A stretch of 49,837 nt of DNA from Welwitschia mirabilis (lineage: Eukaryota > Gnetophyta > Gnetopsida > Welwitschiales): positions 202,985,461 to 203,035,297 of the forward strand of contig JBOZIK010000001.1 in the NCBI GenBank assembly GCA_051453625.1, given 5' to 3'. Positions 34,873 through 45,505 of this stretch are shown here, piece by piece. The position numbers and the translations under genes are program-made. The notes below the pieces were generated by a model. That model was not told where the DNA came from, searched no databases, and saw only the letters and a list, made by a program, of their open reading frames with translations. Within the stretch, counting starts at the first letter, position 1. The number at the start of each line of letters is the position of its first letter.

Positions 34873-35757
34873 TTGTGTACTTATCTTACTTACCATCTTG
34901 ACTTCTCAATTGCTTCAATGAATAGTGATAGTAAGGCCATTGGAGAACTCCTTGCTAAAAGAAGGAGAAACTTGAAATATTTTGAGGATAATAGTAAGAA
35001 AATACTTCAAGAGATTTTTGCAGAAAGGAGGAGAAACATTTTTAAGGTTTATAATGATTAAACACTTCAAGAGATTTTTGCAAGAGGGAGAATAAGAAAA
35101 CATGATATTGAGAGTAGGAATTGGACCCATTCCTCTTTTCAATCTTCTTATTCTTTTTCCTCTTCTTTTCAAACCTCATATAGAAATGACAATGAAGATT
35201 CTCTATCTTTTTGGGATTCCAGTTCATTTAGACAAACTTTCTACAATCCCTTTTATCAATCCCAATCATCTCCCATGCATCATTATAAAGAATAACCATC
35301 TCCCATGACCTAGTATGAAGAATAAAATGATCCATTAAAAGAAAAGATTGATATAATTAAAAAAAACCAAGAAAACACCAATAAGAACCTAGAAAAATTA
35401 GTTGATATCTTGCAACAAATATTATTACAAAATCAAGATTCTTTTACATTAGAAAATCCTTAAAACTATCCTAGTTCATCCTACCTTAAGGAAAATGAGA
35501 ACTTAGACACAAATGATGATGATTTTTGCTTTCAACTCGAAGATGAAATTTTGGATCAAACTTCAACATCCTACTCATTAGGAGATGAGCAAAGTGAATA
35601 TAATAATAACTTAACTCAATCTTTCAACAATTGGGAGGAGAATGACTATTTATTAGATAATGATATTGAGGTATTATATTATATTCCTGCCATCCATTTA
35701 CTGCTAGATACTCGGGATGAAAAATGCATTTATGATATTTTACCTTTTTACTAGTAT
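34873..35757 (+). pseudogene. Gag-position reading frame of the Athila-like element, five in-frame stops
   Basis: A single frame runs about 295 codons with no frameshift, interrupted only by TAA at 35059-35061, three stops between about 35289 and 35330, and TAA near 35461. The N-terminal part has three 20-codon repeats (ELLAKRRRN..., ILQEIFAERRRN..., TLQEIFARGR...). A Ser/Phe/Gln-rich middle follows (SSFQSSYSFSSSFQ), then a predicted coiled coil (KEKIDIIKKNQENTNK, LEKLVDILQQILLQNQ) and an acidic C-terminus (TNDDDFCFQLEDEILDQ), ending near ILPFY. All five stops fit Gln codons changed by C-to-T. The position directly after primer site and leader suggests gag or a gag-replacing ORF, but no gag domain or zinc knuckle is seen. 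The translation start is not certain; M at 34918 is an alternative to 34873. Confidence 0.6.
34942..35121 (+). repeat. Three 60-bp coding tandem repeats
   Basis: Units begin at 34942, 35002 and 35062, exactly 60 bp (20 codons) apart and in frame. Units two and three share CTTCAAGAGATTTTTGCA. Unit one is more diverged but keeps the pattern Leu-x-x-(Ala/Glu)-basic-Arg-Arg-Asn. Confidence 0.7.
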
Positions 35758-35819
35758 TTGTCATGTTCTAGCATGCTTAGTTATATTCTTGTATGTGTCA
35801 TCTCTATGATCTTCCAGAT

Positions 35820-36190
35820 GATATACCTAAATAATAACATACACATACAAAAAAAATTGAAAATAAAAAATTTAGTTAAAAAAATCACGAAATAACATAA
35901 AATGAAAATAGATAGTCATCTCTCAAGTCATCTAGATGATAGAGGGGATGATAAGAAGACTTTAATTCAAAATGAAAATGAAAAACCGAAGTCACAGACC
36001 GTCATCATAACATATCATCTGGATGACTAAGGGGATGAAAAGGCATTTATTTTAAAATAAAAAATGTAAACTATGAAAATAAAAACCTACATTTCTACTA
36101 TAAAAATATAATGCCAATATAGGCAAATACTCAAACTGGAATCTAAAGCACTTACTTAAGCAACAACAATCCTCAAACTTCAAGTAGCAT
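35820..36190 (-). other. Leader of the inverted gypsy copy
   Basis: Read on the minus strand this follows the primer site at 36191-36208 and is a T-rich leader with CATCCAGATGA-type dyads, comparable to the plus-strand leader. It stops near 35820, where the plus-strand reading frame region begins. The join is probably a rearrangement breakpoint. Confidence 0.5.
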
Positions 36191-36208
36191 TTCCCAGCAA
36201 TGATGCCA
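36191..36208 (-). other. Primer-binding site, tRNA-Asp type (inverted copy)
   Basis: The minus strand reads TGGCATCATTGCTGGGAA, the same Asp-type primer site as at 33994-34011 but with fewer changes. LTR DNA starts three bases away at 36212, the same spacing as in the plus-strand copy. Confidence 0.75.
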
Positions 36209-36211
36209 AGA

Positions 36212-37250
36212 TGTTGTGGTACGTATTTATGCAGATGTTACATCCTCAAACGGATCCTATAAATTACAAATATATATAGATTTTTCATAAAATAACACAC
36301 TAATATAGATGGGAGTGACTTAAACATCATATTCTCATTAAAGGAGCAAGCAAAAAGAAAGAGAATTGATTTCACAAATAAAATACTATATTATTAAAAT
36401 AGAATAAAATAATAATGTAAAATAATAATGGAAATGAACGCACTATGTAAATGAAATACAAGACTAAACTAAATGCAACTTCCATCTAATTACCAAATCA
36501 ATCTATCATGGACATCATCCCTGTATAACCTAAACCAAGCAAGAAAACTATCACTAGATCAAAACCAACCTAAGCTATTAGGTACATTGAAAAAATATGA
36601 AAATAATGTAAAGTTAATCTAGAAAATGAAATGAATTGTACCTAAACTAATAATGTCAACCTTAAAAAAGATTATTCTCATGATCTACATCACCAAATAA
36701 GATATCATAGAATCAGAAGCAATATAAACTATAAGGAGGGGCACAAAATAAAAGATATAAAAAGAAAAATAAAGTTTTAATTAAAAGTGAACCAACATTC
36801 ATATTACAAAGTAGCAACACCTCAATAAGGGATACATAGCCCAATGCCAATAAAGATGTCTCTCTATAATAATGATGGATGGACCTCCAGTCCTTCAATC
36901 TTCTTTCATAAGATTTTTTAGTGCAAATGAAGATAAAAGCAGAGTCAAAGGCAAAATAGGTACTTATTACAAAATAGACTCTAAAATCAGGAAAAACTAA
37001 CATACATGCAAATAACCCTAACAACTATGTAATAAAGTATGAGATAAATGATTAGAGTTTGGTGAATTTCGATGAAGCATTTATCTTAGGTGTTGTCTTG
37101 CTAGTCCTCTAAATGTTACAAGAGATAATTCCACCTCATAAGAATTTCACATTAGTTATCAGATTAATCTAATCAGCATCCTTCTTAGCTTAAGTATTTT
37201 TATCATTCATACAGTTGTCTAGATGATAAGATTGATGATATGCTTTTCTA
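36212..37250 (-). mobile_element. Inverted Athila-like LTR (minus strand)
   Basis: The minus strand ends ...CGTACCACAACA next to the primer site. It carries CCATCTATATTAGTGTGT (the CCGTCTATACTAGTGTGT block) at about 36295-36315, and the GAAGGA..GAGGTCCAT block near 36880-36900. These are in the same order as in the plus-strand LTR. Length is about 1.04 kb, with the outer end estimated. The 103-codon minus-strand open frame at 36713-37024 is inside the LTR and looks like chance translation. Confidence 0.7.
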
Positions 37251-37291
37251 AAGTATTCCATGCATTACATTAGCCTTTTTTATTGTAGGAT

Positions 37292-38706
37292 TGTTATCAA
37301 ATAGAAAGTATTATAAATTGATTTAAATGCTATCAAATGTAATGAAGGTTGCATGTTTCCATGACATTTTCCTTATCTCTCCATTATGGTCGAACTCAAC
37401 ATAAACCTATCTTATTTTTTGCAAAACTACTCAAAATACCCTATAAAATATATGAAATTTGGTAGTGTAAAAATCACTAATATTTTATATAAATGAGATA
37501 ATCCTTATAAGGCAACACTCTCTTCTTCTTAGGGATTACAATAGATTAAGATATAATAGTTCTATAAATAATTGAATCAGAGTTATCTTATACATTAAAA
37601 TAGTTGAGCAAGAAACCTTAGTAAAGAAGATGTATAAGAGCTTATGGACTATAATAAATGGATTTAATAATCTGATAGTCCTATAGCGAATTACCAATAG
37701 AAATGCAATAAAAGAATAATAATCCTAAAATGATATCATAAAGATGATTGCTTGAGTTCTCCTTAATTTAATAACCCACAAAGATCCAATATCAGAGTTT
37801 TGTAGCAATGCATGTGCTAATGATCATGTAATGTCTTCAAGAAAGGAGTCTCTTCATATAAGAAAAAGATTTTTGCTTATTTAGTATCAATCATTCATTT
37901 GATTAACCATTTATACTTTATAATATATGCCTTTTGTATTTGATATGTATTCTTGGCCTTTATCCTAATTAGATAGTTATTTAAAATACTTTAAACATAG
38001 TATAATGGCTATAAGTGATTAATACTTGGTATTTTAATGGATACTTATTTTTTTATTATTTATTTAGAATATATGTTTTCATAATAGTATACATATCTTA
38101 GAGTGATAATCTTCAACCTAGAAGACATCTTTAATAAAATTCCATAGATTGCAGTAAGCTTTAAACTACTATGTCTCTATCCCATAGGCATTATTATTCA
38201 TCATGTAAATCTTGTTTGATTCCCTGGGAGATAAATGATTCATCTTTGCATAACTAACCTCTTTCACCTTTTTCAGTTTATTACGAACATCTTCAATGTA
38301 GTAGATGTTTTTCATCAATTAATGTAGTATAAATGTATCCTATAAACTAGATGCCTTTCACATGTCTCAAATTTAGGTACAGCCTAGACATCTTTATTAG
38401 TATACACATCTTTCATCTATCTTAGTTTTAGGTTTAGCCTAGATATCTTCATTAGTGTAGATGTCTTTCTCATAAATGTCTTTAATCCTATAGACATTTT
38501 TGATTTTGTCTATCCTCCATGAACATTGAGTTGAAGTTTCTATGAACTTAACCTTTGTATGTGTATCCTATTAATTTTCTTTGAACTTTAGTTTTAGTTA
38601 GTTTAATTCTTATTTTAGTAATTTTTATACTCTTTAATACTCTTTATATACATTAGACATATTACATTTAACAAGTGAAATTATCAAAACTACAATTCTG
38701 CTAACA
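37292..38706 (-). repeat. 3' LTR of the copia element
   Basis: It starts (minus strand) TGTTAGCAGAATTG immediately after the polypurine tract and matches the 5' LTR along its length, for example CTCTCTTCTTCTTAGGGATTA at about 37507-37527 against CTCTCTTCTCCTTGGGGATTA at about 44327-44347. It contains tandem units of about 56 bp built on CTAGAYATCTTCATTAG and TTAGNTTTAGGT (about 38350-38480). The inner-outer boundary at 37292 is inferred from the 5' LTR. Confidence 0.75.
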
Positions 38707-38708
38707 AT

Positions 38709-38720
38709 CTCCCCCTTTTT
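38709..38720 (-). other. Polypurine tract of the copia element
   Basis: AAAAAGGGGGAG on the minus strand, two bases before the 3' LTR start. This is the plus-strand primer of reverse transcription and fixes the LTR start. Confidence 0.85.
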
Positions 38721-39179
38721 ATTAATGTTCAAAACTTGGAAAGTCTTATTAGTGTAAGCATTCACAGTCTTATTTGAGATAATACAAATTAAAAATAACT
38801 CACAATTCATTACATGAGTGAATTTAAAATTATAAAGAGTAAGAATATTAAAACCACATTTGATATTTATTTTATAATAGGAAAAATAATGCAATGCTAA
38901 TATTGGATTATTAAAGACATGATAAAAAGAATTTAATGAAATTTACACCTAAAAATAACGTAATAGTTTAACAAGAAAGAAAGAAGTGATAGATAACAAA
39001 ATCAACAACACATATATACTAAAACATATGAATGAGCATCAACTATGGTATCACTCACAGGAAGTTCAACCACCCATCTCAAATCCATGTTCTCAAATCT
39101 CATATACGACATTTACTTTGATTTGCCATTTCCTCCCCTTTTTGGATATCATAAAAATAACTAAATGCTAAGAGCTCAA

Positions 39180-40806
39180 TTTATAGTTAATAAGTTTCAT
39201 CCCTAGAGTCATCATTATCATCATCACTTTCTCAAGTAGAGGAAGACCAGATGATGGAGGATGAGGATGATATAGATGGAGGCATATGCCATTTCTGTAA
39301 CTGTCATTACAATGTTCCACCATAACCCTATGAGGCCTTTCTCCTTATATAAATATATGTTTAATAGATGATGGAAGTATTAAAAAGACTAGTGGTGGCA
39401 GTTTTAACAAAATTAGATACCAAGGATGAAATGGCTGTAAATGGTGGTACATAAATGAGAAGTGACAGTGATGGTAGTAATGATGGTATACGAGGTGGTA
39501 ATGGTATACAAGATGATGAAGTTGATTGTATGGGATGGTGAACAGGAAGCTTGTAATAAGGCCTGCAAAAAATAAGGGGATTATCATTTGAGTTATCTAA
39601 GTCTATTTATTTCTCCTCCTAAGCCTGGGATGGATCTTGATTCTCTCGCTAAAGGTGTAACTTCTACTCTACTAACTCTAAAGTATCTAAATCCTCTACC
39701 CTACCTAAATCATAGATTATAGTATGGGATACTAGTGTTTCTTCTATCTTATATTTATCCTCTAGATCTCCTCTTGATCTAACCATGTGGAAGTCCCCAT
39801 AGATTTTCAACTATCTTTGGGTACCTTCTCCTTGCTAACTGCATACTTACACTTCTTTAATCTCATATATTCTTGCTAATATTTTTCACCATTTTTGTAA
39901 TTTTTCTAATATCTTTCTTAACAAATGAATAATTATGAGTAGTGTTAGAATGGAATCTGTAAAAATTTATCTTAAAAGGCCTTCTAGTTATGCCTTTTCT
40001 TACTTGAACTAGTATACGCTTCTTCTCCTTAAACTCTAACAGTGGCTTATTTGGAAAAATAAGATTAACCTATAGAACTAAGATACTGACATTACTAATA
40101 ACAAGGCTAGTACCATAGATGACTCAAAGTTTAACTTTTATAACATAGGATAATGACGTCCATGCATAGTATGAAACAAAGATTAATTTTCACCCTTGTG
40201 AGTAGGCAATACATTACAAATGTTTGCATGGAATTACAATAATTGTAGCTATCTCCTCATACTAGAATATTATAAAATGAAATTAAGATCAGTATAAAGG
40301 CATCTAGTACCATTTTTTTCCATTAAACATTATCATAAAAGCCCATTTTTATATTCCCAAAAATATTAATGCTTAGATTACATCGCAAAACTTTAACAAA
40401 TTAGCATGTGAAAATGCATGTACAACTATGAGAGCTCTGAATCATCAATGACAAATAAAGAATTAACAAAACTAGGAATCAAAAAGAGAAAGATACCTTA
40501 TACTTGTGTCTGAAATATACCAGTACAAGCATCTACCTCATCAATATTAACATAGAACTCATGGACTGCTAGGTCTAGAATGCTCTATTCTAACTAAACT
40601 ACCATGTCCCAATGAAGGCAAGAGAAGTATGTAAGTAACTGATCTTTCTAGTGTTTCTAAAATCCAAGGGTTATCTCTAAAATTATGGAGTTTCTGGCCT
40701 AAGTTTAAATCATTTTACTACTAACTCATGATAAAAATCTGAGATTTTCTGGTCTATTAGTAGGTTCCTTTTATTTTGAAGCTCTAGAGGACTTTCTCCT
40801 TATCAT
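39180..40806 (-). pseudogene. Extra ORF: 'putative plant transposon protein'-like, between RNase H and 3' LTR
   Basis: From the ATG at 40806 one frame runs about 100 codons with several stops: MIRRKSSRASK*KEPTNRPE, ARNSIILEITLGF, then SILDLAVHEF and YVNIDEVDA (VHEFYVNIDEVDA at 40528-40566). The Arg-Pro-Glu start, the Trp-containing block and the V-x-E-F-Y-x-N motif resemble the plant protein family often called 'putative plant transposon protein', found in retroelement-derived ORFs. Further on (about 40150-40215) LPTHKGEN and HTMHGR agree with the middle of that family. A Ser/Pro-rich stretch (39345-39590: SSCIPLPPRIPSLLPS) would be its linker. It occupies the place of the env-like ORF of some copia lineages. 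Function is unknown; the gene is dead. Confidence 0.6.
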
Positions 40807-41059
40807 TTTTAAGAGAAAATAACTACAAAAGACTAACTTTAATGAAAAAATGTTTGAAAGAACTAAAATAAATGAGAACCTATCAAAAAATGGCACTTGA
40901 TTTACTTGTTATGTAGACTTCTTTCAAAAAAAGGACATTTATGCTAAGAGATCTAAAAAAGAAAAGGCTTCTGAGTACTCTGATGATGATACCTATTTAG
41001 TAGAGAGCAAAAATAAGTTTTGGCAATCCCTTTCTTACTTAAAAAGAGCTTAAAACCCT

Positions 41060-41400
41060 ATTTTTTAGGGTGTTTTTAATCTGGCATTTAGTACATCAAG
41101 AACATCTATCACATGAAAGATGTCTGTAATGATAAAAATAGACATCTACATCATCTAAATATGTCTTGTAATAAATATTTTCTATAGTAAGAAAGACGTA
41201 TGTTGAAAACAGAATAAATAAAACATATATACCTAATAGGGAAATATATCTACATAATTGAAAGACATCTTCTAGAATAGACATTTTTAAATCAAAGACA
41301 TATTTGTCTCATATTTACACAGCTTCAAAGAAATCTTTCCTATAATATTAAAAACTTCTAAATATTATAAGACTAACATTAATATGAAACACCATAACTT
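41060..41400. repeat. Cluster of AGACATC / GATGTCT motifs outside the LTRs
   Basis: GATGTCT, AGACATCT or close variants occur repeatedly (for example about 41117, 41138, 41155, 41264, 41278), as in the copia LTRs, here in the internal region. It may be a scrap of another LTR of the same family inserted between the RNase H tail and the extra ORF. Confidence 0.35.
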
Positions 41401-41559
41401 CAAAAATAACATTAGTGATAATATTTTAAAAAAAAAAAAACTATTGATACTAATTACATAATATAAATTATAAGATCTATAGCTCATGTATTAACTCACA
41501 AAGGATTGTAATTAAGATGTTGAGTTAAAATTTGAGAAACATTACCTATAAACTTACCT

Positions 41560-41830
41560 AATTGGATAAGGACCAATTCCCAAGTTCTAGTGTAGTTTAA
41601 TAAACCTATATCCACTTAAATGTTTGGTAAATATGTCAATGAGCTTGTTATTTTTTTAACCTAATCCAAGGTAATGTCTTATTTTTCATATGTTCTCTAA
41701 GGAGTTGATGTCTAATTTCAATGTTCTTAGTTCTATAATGTTGAATAAGATTCTTTGATATATTGATAGCACTCTTGTTATCATAGTAAATGGAAAAGTT
41801 CTTTATTGTAAGTCCAAAGTTCTTATTCAC
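41560..41830 (-). pseudogene. Copia RNase H C-terminal tail
   Basis: IYYDNKSAINISKN and EIRHQLLREHMKNKTL (41648-41830) are the last conserved blocks of copia RNase H, which removes the RNA template. The Asp of DNKSA is kept, and about 50 codons later IDIFTKHL shows the end of pol. Upstream the frame runs straight into the GAG-pre-integrase block at 41824-41852 with no integrase or RT between. The 60-codon open frame here is the longest clean pol piece of the element. Confidence 0.8.
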
Positions 41831-42045
41831 ATGACCAAGCTTTCTATGTCATAACTTTGCTTTACCTATAGTTATTAACAAACACTTAGTTGTTTTATTA
41901 TAAATATCTTGTAAGGTAGTAATATAAACATTTTATTTTCTAATTCTAGAAAATAAGACCTTGTTTGAATTATGTTGTTTATGACACAATCCTCTTTGAT
42001 AAAAGTTACAGAAAAATTTGCATCAAATAATTAACTAATACTAAA
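41824..42045 (-). pseudogene. GAG-pre-integrase remnant
   Basis: ANFSVTFIKEDCVINN near 42020 and L*HRKLGHVN (41824-41852) match the GAG-pre-integrase domain, including the zinc-finger histidines of integrase. The tryptophan before His-Arg is TGA. One frameshift separates the two blocks. The domain ends abruptly at the deletion join. Confidence 0.75.
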
Positions 42046-42049
42046 TAGC

Positions 42050-42240
42050 TATATTATAAACTTTCTACATAAAATACATCTTTTACCTTAGGAAGATCAC
42101 CTCTTATAATGGTTTCAATTCCTTTAATGTGAGCTTTTGAATTGTCATCAAAAGTAACCACTCCTTTGTCTTGCTCCACCAAGAAAGTAAAATTTGATTT
42201 GTCGCTAGTCGAATATCTTAAACATCAACTATCAACATAC
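42050..42240 (-). pseudogene. Copia aspartic protease remnant
   Basis: YVDS*CLRYSTSDKSNFTF begins at about 42240. The catalytic DSG triad is now DS-stop. The frame stays open for about 60 codons through VVTFDDNSKAHIKGIE, GDLPKVKDVFYVESL, the expected strand order of retropepsin. The enzyme would cut the Gag-Pol polyprotein. Confidence 0.78.
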
Positions 42241-42529
42241 TAGGCATGTCTCTTCATAGTATGTAATACAAACTAAGCTAAGAGATATTGCCTTGATTTT
42301 GTTTGATACCTTCTTTGGTTTTACCTACCTAAAATATTATACCATTCTTTTTAGCCTCTTAGAATTGTTAGTATAATATCTATTATTGATCCTAAGAAAA
42401 TAGTTAAATTGATAATGATCATATTTGTAATAGCAGCAATAGGTACTATTATTAATGTAAGATACATGCTCGTACCTTATCTTATAGTTCCATTTATTTA
42501 ATAATGATGTTGAAGTGCTAATGGAGACT

Positions 42530-44032
42530 TTATTATGTCTTAAGCCACTTTTATCGTTTGGACTCCTGCACTGTCCAAGGATGATATTTAATGTTTCCTT
42601 CCCTTGAGTAAATATTTTATTAATTCTTTTAGCATTGGTGAGTTTCTATCTAATATTATTTAGTTTACATGTTAGCTTACTAATTTCAGCTTTAAGAGCT
42701 TAAGTTTTTAGATGATAATCTATTAAATGAAACCTTTTCTTGGTCATATGCTAGTTCATGAGTATGAAGCAATTTTTCATCTTGGAACACACTTTTTGCA
42801 ACCTAATAAAATCTTTACAAATTAATTCATACCTGTCTTAAAGTTCCATACCTATTTTCACTTTACTTTTTGATTTTTGTTCTCCTTTTTCTTTTCCATG
42901 ATTACTTTGAATGTGGATGATTATCATCTAGGATGGATGGAATCTTTTATCATATGAGGTTTCTACTTTAATTACATCTCCATCATCATTATAACTAATG
43001 AAAAAATATTTCTTTTGCTTGAATATTTTTTTGATGATTTTTCTTATAATCTATTAGAGATAGGATATTTTGAGATTATATGTTCTTATCCTCCATAAAT
43101 ACAACATTTTAATTTAAAAACTCATTCTTAGAAGAAAGAGAAGAACTAGTATAAGATTTAACTTTAAACTTATTTCTAGCTTGAAATCTAGATGGTTTTC
43201 TATAGTCCTCTCTCTTGTTGTTCTTTCATGAAAGAAACCTCTTAATCCACCTTGTAATTAGATTAATTTCTTCTTCCATAACTTTTTCTGAGTCATCACC
43301 ATTTCATACTTCTTTTGTTTTACTTTTGGAAGCTAGTATTGAGTTTTCACTTGCCTTAAGAGCAAGGAACTTCTCCTTCAGAGCATCATCTTAAATAAGA
43401 TTCATCTCATAAGCTATTAAGGAACTTTATAATTTTTCAATCTTCATTGTGTTGAAATCTCTTGATTCTATCATTACAATTATTTTTGGCTTGTATTCTA
43501 GAGTTAAGAATCTCATTACCTTTTGAATTACCTTGGCCTATAAAAGATTTTCACTAATTTCACATATGGCATTCACAATGTTAAACATCCTTATGAAGCA
43601 TTCATTCATTCTCTCTTCATTGTTCATCTTTAAGTTCTCAAACTGATTAGTCCAATAGGAGCTTTGATTACTTAACAATAAAGGTTCCTTCATATGTTCC
43701 AACTTAGACATTTCATATATATTATGCAGTTTTGCATTCAGCTATTGGGTTGAATTTTTCCATAGTAATGATAGGGTGAAGAGCATTTTTTACCTTTGAG
43801 TCATACATCAACATTGCCTTTTCTTTATTTTTCTAGTTTCTACTAGGTTTGATTTGAGTGATAGATTTTTCAACAGCATCTATACTAGCTTTTGTAGATT
43901 TTAAGTATCCATTTTCAATACTTTTCCAAACTTAAAACCCAAAAAACTATAAGTACACTTGTATCCTTATCTTCCCATAGGTATAGTTTTTTCATCAAAG
44001 ACTGGAGGTTTAACAGATGGAATCCATTTCAT
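42530..44032 (-). pseudogene. Copia gag remnant (UBN2 type, with zinc knuckle)
   Basis: The capsid-nucleocapsid protein starts at 44032 (MKWIPSVKPPVFDEKTIPMG), 39 bases past the primer site. NEERMNECFIRMFNIVNAI, EYKPKIIVMIESRDFNTMKI and SSLIAYEMNLI (about 43640-43390) are the UBN2 capsid core of plant copia. The CCHC knuckle at 43062-43106 is degraded to CCIYGG*EHIISKYP, with the second and last Cys lost by single transitions. ILGQCRSPNDKSGLRHNKVS (about 42532-42592) is the conserved gag C-terminal block. The frame is interrupted by stops and a few frameshifts. Confidence 0.78.
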
Positions 44033-44070
44033 AGTTTATGTAAGGATGTTACTCCTTTTCATGAGTATTG

Positions 44071-44082
44071 GTTCTAATACCA
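44071..44082 (-). other. Primer-binding site, initiator tRNA-Met type
   Basis: The minus strand reads TGGTATTAGAAC, the iMet primer site TGGTATCAGAGC with two transitions, within the frequent CTCAAG-TGGTAT context, nine bases after the LTR end. Confidence 0.85.
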
Positions 44083-44091
44083 CTTGAGTAT

Positions 44092-45505
44092 TGTTAATCT
44101 TATAAAAAAGGTATAAATGATTTTGACTAGATAAAAATTTACAATAGAAAATAAATCAAATGCACAATGAAGATCTTATCGATTTAACATGGTTTTCCAA
44201 CCTGGATGTGTCCACACTCAGATGGTAATTTTCCTTCACACCTTTGGATATCTTTTACCTATAAAAATAGTTCTTTTGGAGCACTATTAATCTTACATAT
44301 AAATGAGATGATTTTAGCAATACATCACTCTCTTCTCCTTGGGGATTATAAGAGATCAAAATATAATAGTACTCTCAACCACTTAGTCAATACATAAGAA
44401 GCACATTCGTATAAGGTTTATCTTACACCTTGAAATCCCCAAGAAAGGGATCCTAGTAAAGAAGATGTATAAGAGCTTATGGACTAGAATAATAAAAATT
44501 TAATGAAAGAATAACAAGCCTAAAATGATGTCATGAAATGGTTTCTTGAGTTTTCCTTGATGTATTCCCCTATAAAGATCCAGTATCAGAGTTTTGTAGT
44601 AGTGGGTGTATCAATGATTATACAATTTCTTCAAGAAAAGATCCTCTTTATTAAGAATAAAATATTTCTATTTTTTTAGTATGAATTACCCATTTGAGTA
44701 ACTCATTCTACTTCATACTTTATGCCTTTTATACTTGAGAGGTATTCTTGTCTTTTACCCTAATAAGATAGCTGTTTGAAATAGTTTAAATGTAGTGTAA
44801 TGGCTATAAACTACTAAGATTTGATCATTTAATAGCTATTTAATTTTTTATCCTTTTTTTGAGGTAGACATCTTTATAATAGTAGACATCTCTTAGAGTG
44901 AAACGTCTTTAACCTAAAACATGTCTTTAATCAAATTGCCTAGATTTCAACAAGTTTTGAACTATTATGTCTCTAGTCCTTAAGCATTAGGAATTCATCA
45001 TGTAAAACTTACATGACTCCCTAGGAGATAAATGATTCATCCTAGCATAACTATCCTTTTTCATCTTTTTAGTTTACTACAAATGTCTTTGATATAGTAG
45101 ACATCTTTCATTAGTTCATGCAATATAGATGTCTTCTATAGAATAGACATCTTTAACCTATCTTAGATTTAGGTTTAGTCTAAATGTCTTCATTAGCACA
45201 AATGTCTTTCACTTGTCTTAGCTTTAGGTTTGTCCTAGATGTCTTCATTAGTATAGACATTTCTTTCATAGATATATTTAGCCCTATCTATGTCTTTGGT
45301 GAACTTTATTTGTCCTCCATGGACTTAGAGCTAAATCTGTTATGATCTTAAGCTTTATGTGTATAGCTTATTATTTTGTTTTTGACTTGAGTTTTGGCTA
45401 GTTTAATCCTTGTTTTCAATCTGGGTGCTCTCTAATACCCTCTTTACACATTATACACATTACATTTAATAAGTGAAATCATCAAAAGTAGGATTTTTGT
45501 CAACA
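44092..45505 (-). repeat. 5' LTR of the copia element
   Basis: Minus-strand start TGTTGACAAAAATCC, end ...GATTAACA before the primer site. It has the same tandem 'AGATGTCTTCATTAG' units as the 3' LTR (about 45120-45270). The plus-strand 63-codon open frame at 44206-44397 is a shadow inside it. Confidence 0.8.

Larger units (their letters stand above)
37292..45505 (-). mobile_element. Two-LTR Ty1/copia element, internally deleted
   Basis: The minus-strand element has, in order: 5' LTR (45505-44092), iMet primer site (44082-44071), gag from 44032, zinc knuckle, protease, GAG-pre-integrase, RNase H tail, a separate downstream ORF, polypurine tract (38720-38709) and 3' LTR (38706-37292). The LTRs are 1414 and 1415 bp but clearly diverged from each other, so the insertion is old. 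Integrase and reverse transcriptase are absent, making it non-autonomous. The internal part is about 5.4 kb. Flanking bases are TGTAA on the right; the left side has TGTAG a few bases from the boundary, so a target duplication is not settled. Confidence 0.82.

Noticed and set aside
36713-37024. Minus-strand 103-codon ORF with hydrophobic stretches
   Set aside because: Lies wholly inside the inverted gypsy LTR and is not preserved in the other LTR copies.
38986-39171. Plus-strand 61-codon ORF (MIDNKINNTYILKHMNEHQL...)
   Set aside because: Lies antisense within the copia internal region before the 3' LTR; no recognisable domain and no upstream promoter.
40946-41051. Plus-strand frame with an acidic phrase (EKASEYSDDDTYLVESKNK)
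   Set aside because: Only about 34 codons, antisense to the copia element, ends at TAA with no continuation; probably chance, although it reads well.
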